NCBI GenBank assembly: GCA_014904845.1
Contig: MU119355.1
Span: 1-64,000, forward strand
DNA: 64,000 bases
Direction of reading: 5' to 3'
DNA from: Acephala macrosclerotiorum
Lineage: Eukaryota > Ascomycota > Leotiomycetes > Helotiales > Mollisiaceae
Position 1 is the stretch's first letter. Each line of letters begins with the position of its first letter. Both the position numbers and the translations under genes were made by a program. Shown here one piece after another: positions 54,718-64,000 of this stretch. The notes beneath the pieces were generated by a model. That model was given only the letters and a program-made list of their open reading frames with translations. It was not told where the DNA came from and searched no databases.

Positions 54718-56030
54718 TTTATTCGATTTAAAAATTAATATTAATTTTTCTATATACACGTAATATTAATACTTTTTATAATAAATGATTTCATTCAAAT
54801 TTAATCGAAATATTTAAATAAAACGATTTGATTAATTTATTAAAAAATTTTACAACAAAAATACTTTAGAATAATATATAATTATTTCAATAACAAATAT
54901 TAAAATTTCAATTAATATACGATTATAATTATAATTTATTAATTAATTTAAATCGTATAAAACTTATAAATAAATTGAAATTTAATTATATATTTTCAAA
55001 TTTCAAGTTTTAAACAATTTTATTAATTTGTTATTACATCAATTAATAAAATATAATCGTATTTAATTAAAATAATAATTGTAAAATTTTTAAATGCGTT
55101 TTTATTTTAAGTATTTAAATACTAAAATATTATTCTACGATTATATAGTTTTCAAAAAAAGTTTTACGAGATTTTTCTCTAGTAAATATAATCGTAATAA
55201 TTATTTATAATCAATAAAATCAATCGTAGCAATTTAATATAAAAAACGAGAGTTTCAAAAAATGTTTTCTCGAAATATTCTTTTGATATAAAACTTTACT
55301 AGAAATGCGTTTTTGTTTAAAACTTTAAAGTTTTTAATTGTAAAAATACTTAAAAATCTAATTGCGCAATTCTCGAGAAAAGTCTCAAAGAATTTTCCTT
55401 TAGTAAATAACTTTTTATAATCAATTGAATCGATCGTAATAATTAAATATAAAACGAGAGTTCTAAGAATTATTTTTTTAATATAAAATTTTATAGTAAA
55501 TACGTTTTTACTTTAAATATTAAAGTATTTACTTAGTATTAAATATTTTTATAATTACGCAATTTTCAAAAGAAATTTTAAAAAATTTCTTTTTAAAATT
55601 ATATATTAAATAAAGTAATTTAAATTGATTAAATTAATCGTAGTAATTTAATATAAAAAACAAAAGTTTTAAAAAGTATTCTTTGAAATAAAACTCTATT
55701 AAAAATACGTTTTTATTTTAAATACTAAAAAATTTATCAATTTATTGATTTTATTATTCGATAAAATCTTAAATTACTATTTTATTTCAATAATTATATT
55801 AATTTCAAATACTTATAAAACGCTCAAATTAAAAATTTTTAACTTGAAACTTAAAATAGAAATAGATTACTAAAATCGAAGATTTTATAATTTCTCGCAA
55901 AAGCGTTTCTACGAGACTTACGAAGTAAAATGTACGTCGAGTATCGAAAGAAAAAACTCGTTTATTATTAATTCGTTTACGAATCGTCGAACGAGTTTTT
56001 TTTTTCGAAACGAGAGAAACATTTTACTAA
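54718..56030. repeat. Insertion nested in retrotransposon copy 2
   Basis: Sequence present here has no counterpart in copy 1 (site near 7,975-7,990), while flanks on both sides align. It is less AT-extreme than its surroundings, includes the tandem array at 55,120-55,740, and ends with a hairpin built from ACTCGTT...AACGAGT. No open frame survives. The element class is unknown. Confidence 0.6.
55120..55740. repeat. Three tandem ~205-bp repeats
   Basis: Units start near 55,120, 55,340 and 55,540. Each contains the ordered landmarks CAATT-CTCGAGAAAAGT-like, TAGTAAATA, TTTATAATCAAT, AATCGTA, AATATAAAAAACGAGAGTT-like and AAATACGTTTTT. Units differ mainly by C/T and G/A changes and small gaps. 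A diverged relative may start near 58,270 (ATTGCGCAATTGTAAAAATG). Confidence 0.6.
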
Positions 56031-57626
56031 TTATTAATAATCGATAGTAAAATATATATAATCAATATATTTTATAGATTAATTAATTCTCGATTTACAA
56101 TTGTTAAATCGTATTATATAAAAAAAAAAATATTGAAAATTTAAAACAATAATTAAAATAACGATTAAAATTGTAATTAAAATAAAATTTTTATATTTTT
56201 TTCGTCGAACGAATTAAATAAAAAACTAATTTAATAATATAATTGAAAACGTTTAAAAAAAATCACGTAATAAAAACGTATTTAATAAAAAATAATATTT
56301 TACTAAAAATAATAACGAAAATTTCAAAAATTTTAATAAATAATTTATTATTATTATTATTAAAAAAATTGAGATTTTTATAATATTTATAATAAATAAA
56401 AAAAAACTCAATATAACGCTTTTTTTGAAATTACGAAAAAAAAATACAATTATAATTTTTGAATAATTATTTAAAACGTTTTAAAAAAAAAATCGATAAT
56501 TTAATTACAAAATTTTTTTTTAATTTCGTCGAATATAATTTTATTTAATATATTAAAATTCGTATTTTTAATTCGAAATTAATTAATAAAATTAAAAATA
56601 AAATTATCGATATTTTTTATAAAAAATTAAAACTAATAATTTAAAAATATAATAATTAAAAAAAAAATTATTTTAATATAATTTTTAACGATTTAAAAAA
56701 TTAATTAACGAGTAATTATTATTTAAATTTATACGCAATTAATATTAAATTTTTAATTAAATTTAAAAAAAATTAATATTAAAAATATTATTAATTTTTA
56801 ATAAATATATTTTAATTAAAAACGAAAATATAATTTATTTACAATAAAAAAATTAAAATAAAAAATTTAAATTAATAAATATTAAATTTTCAAATTTGTA
56901 AATTAAATATTAAAAATAATAAATTAAAAAAATTTATATTATTATAATTTATCAATTTAAAACAAATTTCGATTTATTTATTATTATTTAATATTAAAAT
57001 TCAATAAAAAAAGAAATTATTATATTAAATAAAAAATTAAAATAATAAATTAAAAAATTGAATCGATAATTTAAATATATTATTTTCAATTTATTTATAA
57101 TAAATTTTTTCGTTTTTATTGATAATTCATTTATAAACAATAAAAATTTAAATTTTTAAATTAAATATAAAATTATTCTAATAAATAAATATTAATTAAA
57201 CAATAAAAAATTCGAAATTAAATTTTTATTTATTTATTATAATTTTATCAAAAATAAACGCGTTATTAAAAACGTTTTAATTTCGAAAATATATAATATA
57301 ATAAAAAAAATCAATATAATAATCGTAATTAAATTTATTATTAATATAATTATTTAATAATTCGATTTTTTTAAAATCTCAATAATCGTTTATATAAATT
57401 TATATTCGTTTTACGAGTATTTAATCAAATTAAAAACGATTAAAAAAAAGCGTTTTATAATCGATATTATAATTTTTTATTAATCGTATAAATACAAAAA
57501 TTATAAAAAATTCAATAAATTAACGATTAAAATAATTCGACGAATATTATAATAAAATTAATATTTAATAAAATTTTAAAAAAATTTCTAAATATGAATT
57601 ATTTTAAAATTCGAATAAAAAAAAAA

Positions 57627-57665
<39 letters not shown>

Positions 57666-58074
57666 AAAAAAAAAATTTATTAAAAAAAAATTTAAAATAA
57701 AAAAATAAAAAAATTTATATTGTATTTTGGAAATTTTATTATTTAATTTATAAAATTAAAAAAAAAATTTATTTTAATTTCAATATTTATAATTCTCGAC
57801 GAATTTCAAAAACAATATTAATTTATTAATATTATTTTTAAAATTTTATTATATAATCTTTGTATTAAAATATTAACAAATTATACGTATTAATAAATTA
57901 TAATAAATTTTTTTTTTATTTAATTAAATTAATTCAATTTTTACTATAAAAAAAAATTACTAATATAAATACAATAATAATTTAATAATTATATACGATA
58001 TTAATTTTAAATAAATTAATATCGTTTTATTAAAATTATTTTATATTTTCGTTTTTAATTTATTATTAATAATA

Positions 58075-58076
58075 AA

Positions 58077-58170
<94 letters not shown>

Positions 58171-58264
58171 TTATTTTATTTATTTTATTTATTTTATTTA
58201 TTTTATTTATTTTATTTATTTTATTTATTTTATTTATTTTATTTATTTTATTTATTTTATTTAA
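58075..58264. repeat. Compound microsatellite (ATT)n then (TTTTATTTA)n
   Basis: About 32 units of ATT (to ~58,170) pass directly into about 10 units of a 9-bp TTTTATTTA repeat. The array starts at the point where the right LTR of retrotransposon copy 2 should continue. Confidence 0.9.
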
Positions 58265-58544
58265 TATATAATTTCAAAAAAATACTATTTAAAATCTTCG
58301 TTAAAAGTTGTATAATTGCGCAATTGTAAAAATGTCTAATATTTAAATGAATGCGATATTTAAAATAATATTTTTTAATAAAATTTTACAAACGATTACA
58401 AATCGCAATATACGTTTTAAATTAATTATAATAATAATTATTAATCAAAACTCGATACAATTATAAATTTATATTACTTGTAATTATTTATAATATATAT
58501 TTCGAAATTAAACAAATCGTAAAATATTTAATAGAATTATTTTA

Positions 58545-58637
58545 AGTGTAGCGCAAGTCGAATTTTGGTATTCTTGTGATCACGTGAAAGTGTCGTCGAC
58601 GGGCAGAAAAAGTGCAAAGGCTATAAAAGTTTTATTA

Positions 58638-58672
<35 letters not shown>
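58545..58672. other. GC-normal pocket with TATAAAAG, followed by (ATTG)n
   Basis: About 85 bp of near-normal composition (58,545-58,630) lies inside the AT block and contains GATCACGTGA, the palindromic GTCGTCGAC and CTATAAAAG. It is followed by nine ATTG units (58,637-58,672). It looks like a small unmutated promoter-like or LTR-like remnant. No gene is attached. Confidence 0.5.
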
Positions 58673-59155
58673 TTGATTAATAATTAATTAAAATTCAATT
58701 TAATTACAAATTATAAAATATAAAATAAATTGGATTTTAATATTTTTTATTATTATATAAAAATATTATTAACGAATAAATTTTTTTTATAAAATTTTTA
58801 ATTAATTAATCGATTAATTAATAATTAATAATATTTAAAAATTATTATTTTTAATATAAAAATAATTTAAAACGAAAAATAATCCAAAGTTAAAAATATC
58901 GATTTAATATATTTTCATTTTTATTCGAGCTGATTAACAATTGATTATTTGGTCATTTAAACTGTTTAGCGGTTTTTATTATTATTAGCTATTCAGTTGT
59001 CTATTTTGCTCAAATGATTAAAGGCTGACTGGTTTAATAACCAGTCTGGTCTTGATTTTCTAATATGGCATCGGCACATATACTGGAGCGGAATGTATCC
59101 ATAAATGTTTTCACCAGTGCTTCCTATTTTCCTAGCTCATAATTGAACACAGTCG

Positions 59156-60420
59156 ATGATCTATGCAATCTGGCCAAGATTCCGCAATATCCTCAACCGA
59201 CCACCAGAGTCTGCAAACATTACCACAGGATTTATAATCTGCTATTTTACCTACTTTCTAATATGCCTACCATTCCATTACATCCCGCCTCATCGGGTCC
59301 GCTGGTTCTTCACCTTCAAGAGCGTGATCGCACCAATTGCAGGGTTTGCCATCGTAGGCTGGGTTGTGTCGAGCACAGGCAAGTAGATGACTCGGTCGTT
59401 GGAGCTTGAGCTGACGGCGTGAAGTTGGAGACAGTGCCATATTCTCACAAGGAAATGCTATTCATGGCTCTGTCCCGGGATAGGCCATGATGAGCGGTAT
59501 CTATGCAATGGTGGGGAACTTCGCAACTCTCAGTCTCAGCATGTGGCTTACGTATGTTCTTTGTGTGAGCACGATACTCATATTTGCTAGGAACGACTTC
59601 GCGAGATACTCGAAAAAGCCGAATTCGCCCAATGTCTAGTTGATCGTCATTCCAGTAGTCTTCATAGTCATGATGCCGTTTGGTATCATCGGTGCCAATG
59701 GCTCGAAGATCTTGTAGATAATTGGACGCCAAAGGTGCGCAATATTCTTCAACTGAGCGGACACTGGTGCTAATTCCACGCAGAGCAGAAGAGCGGCAGC
59801 GTTTTTTGTGCTGCTGCCTTCTTGATCGCCTCGATTGGAGTTAACATCTCCGCAAATTCCATCTTCGTAGCAACATGTTTGACCGCGTTACCTCCCAAGG
59901 TACGTGACTCGCCTTCAGTGAGAATGGCGGAACTGATTCTTCAATAGTATATCAACATCCATAGAGGTCAATACGTATGTGCTGTACTCGAAGCTTGTGC
60001 CATGACACCGTGGAACATCCTCGTCTCAGCAGAGTCTCTCATCAACTTCATGTCCAGATATACCATTTAGCTTGCGCCAATATCTAGAGTCTTGATCGCG
60101 GATTACTGGATCGTCCACAAGCAAGTAGTATCTGTGCCAGATATGTACCAGCCGAACGGAATCTATGCTTACAACAAACATAGGACGAATTGGCGAGCAG
60201 AAGTGGCTTTCGTTGTTGGATTTGCACCTCTGCTTCCAGATTTCGCAAAATCCGTGAGTTCTCCTGCTTTAGATAGCCATTTTTGGTGTTGATTGGATCG
60301 TGACTTTAGGTGAATGCACATGTTGGCGTCGGAGAAGGTCCGACCGACTTCTATTACCTGGGCTACCTGTATGGTTTCTTGGGTGCTGGGGTCTGCATGT
60401 CTTGTTGAGTCGTATGTGGC
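59156..60420 (+). pseudogene. NCS1-family nucleobase/allantoin-type permease, broken
   Basis: Fragments in order match fungal NCS1 transporters: MIYAIWPRFRN; HRVRWFFTFKSVIAPIAGFA; a stop in place of Trp before MMSGIYAMVGNFATLS; NDFARYSKKPNSPNV then a stop in place of Gln and LIVIPVVFIV; a frameshift near 59,800 in a T-run; ASIGVNISANSIFVAT; INIHRGQYVCAV; FMSRYTI, stop; IADYWIVHKQVVSVPDMYQP; NWRAEVAFVVGFAPLLP. Introns are inferred at 59,379-59,424 (GC-AG), 59,900-59,947 and 60,254-60,309. The N-terminal ~200 residues are missing into the AT block. The intact protein would be a 12-helix plasma-membrane symporter for a purine, pyrimidine or allantoin-like substrate; the substrate cannot be told. 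Confidence 0.82.
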
Positions 60421-60984
60421 CTGCAAAGACTACAACGCCGCACAAGAGGAAATCAATGGACGCAAGCTTCTAGACGACGAAGCTTCAGACCCTCGAGCAA
60501 TAGATCACCAGGCGAGAGATGATGGCTGGTCATTAGCGAGAGCGGCTACAAAGTTAGCTTCAATGCGTTCGATGCAAGCTCAATGCCGAGAAACACTGGC
60601 TTCTCCCATAATGTAGATATCTTTTAATATTCATCCGGGGGAAAACTTTTACAGGAATTATAGTCGAGGTCGGCCGTGGATTAGACATTCTGGTTCAGCT
60701 TCTTCCACTTCCGGTGATTTTGAACCTAGTCGGCAATGAAGCTCTCCAGCAAAATGACATTGAAGGAAGAGGGCAAATGCTGCATGTTTACAATGCTTGG
60801 ACTGCTATTAACTCGGGTATCATATTCCAGGATCTAATCAAACACTACCGCCTCGCTTTTCTCATAACTCATGCCTCATGATTCATATAAAACTTCCCTC
60901 ACATTTCATATAAATCGTCCTCTAGATCACCCAACCCTCATTCGGAAACCCCGATCATGCAATAATCAGCTACATCAAGTTGGT
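60421..60984. other. Intergenic, no recognised gene
   Basis: The tail of the permease frame runs on as a hydrophilic stretch to about 60,616. A plus-strand frame near 60,660-60,830 (GLDILVQLLPLPVILNLVG) looks like a scrap of another coding sequence, but I do not recognise it. Confidence 0.45.
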
Positions 60985-63900
60985 TCACAGTTCATCATCT
61001 CCAAGAGTTAGAAAACATACCTCAATAAGCCTGTCGGTCAAAAGCGTACACTGCCTCTCATGCTCGTTGATAGCATGGAAAGTTGATGACCTCCACAAAC
61101 CGCCAAATCCAATACCATCGAGCACGTCTTCTAACATCTCGGAAGTATCTACACCTCCAGCAAATTTGGGATTGGATGTCAGAGTTCTCAAAAGCTGGTG
61201 CGCAGACTCAAGTGTGACAGCATTCTGGCACGAAAGAAGAATATCATCTAGCACACGAATGACAGGTCCGCATCTGCAAATTGCGTCAGCCAAAGAATTC
61301 ATTACAGGAACAAGTGACTTACAGGTGTAGTATCACCGTAGGCCGCTTCATGGCGATCCTGTTGAGCCAGCGAAGGGCTCGATCTTGAACGGTCTCTTCA
61401 AGATAATGGAAATCAACAATGCCGATAGCTGCATTCAACAGCAGCTCTTTATCCTTGACAATTTGAAGATCAACCACCCCCAAAACATCTTCTGATGTCA
61501 TGTCGTCGCTTGCTGACGCCCAACCTGCTAGCCAGAGGTTCTCCTTGGCTTCTTCAGGAGTCACTGCCCTAGACATAAGAATTCCTAGGTAGGGCAAGCA
61601 ACTGAGATCGTTGGGAAACTGATTTTCTGGAGGGACGCTTGCGCTGGTGGTCTCGAGGAAGGTTGATAGAACACGGATCGCCGTACCTTTGGTAACACTG
61701 TCTGTGAGCCCTTTCACCAATGTCGCGCAAAGCGCGAAATGAAAGTTCTCGATATTGAAATGAATACCGTAAATTTCGTCCAATTGCAGAGCTGCATCTT
61801 CAAGTGGCACTCTGCCTTGCAACAGAGTCGACACCATACGACCGCCCTTGAACTCCCCAGATGTTGCGATATTGCTGAGGACAGCATCGAGGAATAGCGC
61901 GGAGCAGTTGAAGAGGGCGATAGGAACTAGCCTGACAAGAGATAGTGCCAGCCAAAACATCTGCATCCCATAACGAGATGCAGATGGGAGTTTGTCCATC
62001 ATCTTAGTCAGCGAGGTGACGATTGCAATCAGCATCTCGCTGTCGTTTTCTTCTGTAAATCGTCCAATGCTGCTTCTCAGTGCGACAAGAACTTGGTACA
62101 AGAGGTCGTCGTCCACGTCCTCACGAGCTAGGCATCCCATGACAGTAAATGCACGGGGCTGAATGGCAGGATTACTCTGAAATGCTGTGCTAGCAACCAA
62201 ACTCATCCACCTAGACCGCCATGCGTTGGACATGTCTGTAGACGGGGCTGCAATTGTACTGATCTCTGCGAGTAGAACAGCGAGTGATTCCGTGGCGATT
62301 AATGCAGGGATGCCTGTGTCCTGTAGTGATGAGATTGAAACACCATCTCTAGATGATATATTGAAGAGCGGGTCATTCCTTGGCTCCGATAGCGAGAGTA
62401 GCAACACTTTCAAGCGGCTGAGTTTAGCCTCTTCCAATCCAAACGTCGTACAAATAGCATGGATGGTGTTGACAAGCAGTCGGTGAACCATCAACTTAAT
62501 ATCGGTGGATCCTGTATTTGCAAGCATGGTGACGAGATGGAAAAGTTCAGGAAGATAAAGTTGAGACTGGACACTGCTGTCGAAGGATGTCGAAAGGCAA
62601 AGGCGAAGAAGAACGCAAATTTCTCCCCAGACTGTATTCTCTGGCAGCTGCCTTGTGGGACGAAGCGAGGTGCGATTGAGGGCTTTTCGGAGTCGCGAAA
62701 GGAGTTTCCCTCGAATAGTGATTGTTCCTAGCGAAGCAATAATAGATCCTAGAATCTCAGTACGCTCATCGTCTATGCCAAAGCCAAGAGAAGCTTTTAT
62801 AAGTTCATCCAAGAAAATGTCGGTATATATTTCGTCGCTGCTTATTACTGGCCAGATAGTCTGTTCAAGTGTGGTACTTAAAGCCACGTCGGAGATTGCG
62901 ACTTCAATGAGCCTCCTGAATATGGTAGCGATCTTCTCTCGTGCTTTATCACTATCAACATCCGTGGGCATGAGATTCGTTCTTAGACCCGGTAGCCAAG
63001 GTGCCATGTAGGCCAAACTCAAAGGCCTCTGCGAATAGGGGAAGCTTTCCCACCCGACGAAGAATTCATTAAGGAAGTCTGCTGTAAGCTGTGGCTCTGA
63101 GCGTGCCAGCTGCTGGCTGATATCAACGATGAAGTGTGATGGGTTGAGAGGTACGCAGAGTTCTATGAAAATCAATACGAGAATTTTTAAATAGGGATGG
63201 GGCATTTGTGACCTTTTGCGCTCATGAATTTGGAGTCTGCAGCAAATCTGAAGGCTCGACAGAGTGCACAAAGAAGATTATAAGCGGCCAATCGAAGCAC
63301 CTGGTCAGCGCTCGCCATGTTAGTGAAAGCGATATTCAATAGAGTGCCAGGAACGTCTTGAGGTCGGACAAGCCTCTCGAAAGACTTTAGGGTTCTCAAC
63401 TCTTTCCCATACTTGGCCTTGGCCCCTCGAATAGCTTGGAGGACGTCAGGTTTTCGCGGGCTTGTGAAATACATTACGATCTTGCCATTTTCTGTTCGGA
63501 GACCAAAAGCGGAATCGTCCTCGGTTTGTATCGAGGTCGGGGCCTCATCTACCTCTGAAAGGCGGAAAATATCATTCACTGTTGCGTGCAACCTGAGGCC
63601 AGGAACGACTTCTTGCTTCTTTGTTGTTGTCACCTGGACAAATTGACTGCCGACTTTGATCACCACTTCGATCTTTCCCTTCGTTTTGGAAAGCCTCGTA
63701 ATTGGCTGGAACACATATCTGGTATCAGTGACAACACTGATAGTCTCCTTGGGAAGATGCAACTGGCTAAGGTGGAAGTGAGCTTGTAGATCCTGGAGAC
63801 TACCAATGAGGTGGTAGTCCACGTTCTTCGGATGGAATGCACTATTTTCGCTCTTCGCAGCTAGTCGCAGGATACGGCGGAAGCATTTCCTGAAAGCGCT

Positions 63901-64000
63901 ATTCATGTTGTAGACGTACACCCGGGAAAGCTGCTTTGATAGCTCAGTCGGGGTCAATAGGTCCAGCTTGCGGAAGAGGGCATCTTGTGGTTCATTTTGA
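60985..64000 (-). CDS. Neurofibromin/IRA-type RasGAP, C-terminal part (runs off edge)
   Basis: Three exons are visible: 64,000-63,213, 63,162-61,323 and 61,273-60,985, giving about 971 residues open to the window edge. Introns of 50 bp (63,163-63,212, donor GTCACA) and 49 bp (61,274-61,322, GTAAGT...CAG, CTGAC) keep the frame. The first part matches the Sec14-PH module of neurofibromin (VYVYNMNSAFR; VGSQFVQVTT; VNDIFRLSEVDE), followed by the diagnostic RPQDVPGTLLNIAFTN, RLAAYNLLCAL and LSLAYMAPWLPGLR, then a long helical HEAT-like tail. The GAP domain itself lies upstream, outside the window. Such proteins switch off Ras by stimulating GTP hydrolysis. The 3' end is uncertain: a canonical GTATGT donor near 61,018 could lead to another exon instead of the TGA at 60,985-60,987. 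No damage is seen. Confidence 0.9.

Larger units (their letters stand above)
51223..58073. mobile_element. RIP-degraded LTR retrotransposon, copy 2
   Basis: Left LTR-like repeat 51,223-51,411, right LTR-like repeat from 57,964. Both match the LTRs of copy 1 in the same orientation, and the interior is colinear with copy 1. Compared with copy 1 it carries a roughly 1.3-kb insertion (about 54,718-56,030) and lacks about 370 bp near 56,740 (sequence of copy 1 at about 8,690-9,060). The right LTR is cut short or replaced by a long ATT microsatellite. Base changes relative to copy 1 are C-to-T on both strands; for example, the GC-rich island of copy 1 is converted here to AT. Confidence 0.72.
47100..58920. 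repeat. AT block 2: RIP-degraded repeat compartment
   Basis: It has the same composition as block 1, with C/G largely confined to CpG and no usable reading frames. It contains the foldback element, a solo LTR, retrotransposon copy 2 and microsatellites described below. The stretches 47,210-48,386 and 58,270-58,540 show nothing else that I can support. Confidence 0.9.

Overview
The window looks like a filamentous ascomycete (Pezizomycotina) genome with a compartmented, RIP-type architecture. Three things support this. Genes are interrupted by very short introns (46-96 bp) with GT-AG or GC-AG borders and CTGAC-like branch sites. The protein set is typically fungal: pentafunctional AROM, an Rpn4-like C2H2 factor, NDUFAF2, and an IRA/neurofibromin homologue. 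Gene-normal sequence alternates with two huge blocks of extremely A+T-rich sequence made of wrecked repeats, the result expected of repeat-induced point mutation (RIP). The genus cannot be fixed from the sequence alone.

Layout. About 1-22,745 is the first AT block. It holds a decayed LTR retrotransposon (4,278-10,493), two 259-bp solo-LTR-like repeats in opposite orientation, and a cluster of overlapping direct repeats. 22,760-47,000 is the gene island, in this order: the 3' half of a dead aspartic protease; AROM (complete, one intron); a ~459-bp MITE; an Rpn4-like zinc-finger gene (minus strand); NDUFAF2/mimitin; a glyoxalase-like gene; a 541-aa gene of unknown function; and an adenine deaminase pseudogene split by two different Tc1/mariner-like transposons. 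About 47,100-58,920 is the second AT block. It holds a 1.7-kb foldback (inverted-repeat) element, a solo LTR, a second copy of the retrotransposon (51,223-58,073) carrying a nested insertion with a tandem array, and long microsatellites. From 59,000 come a dead NCS1 nucleobase permease and then the C-terminal part of a neurofibromin/IRA-type RasGAP gene that runs off the right edge.

The intact genes are housekeeping: shikimate pathway, complex I assembly, a proteasome-type transcription factor, and Ras signalling. All three genes that border AT blocks or carry transposons (protease, deaminase, permease) are broken. Their internal stops and substitutions are largely C-to-T/G-to-A transitions, so RIP appears to have spread from repeats into neighbouring single-copy genes. 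The best candidates for something undescribed are the foldback element with unequally mutated arms, the GC-rich 'island' preserved in both LTRs of one retrotransposon copy, the near-exclusive survival of C/G in CpG dinucleotides, and the tandem array nested in the second retrotransposon.
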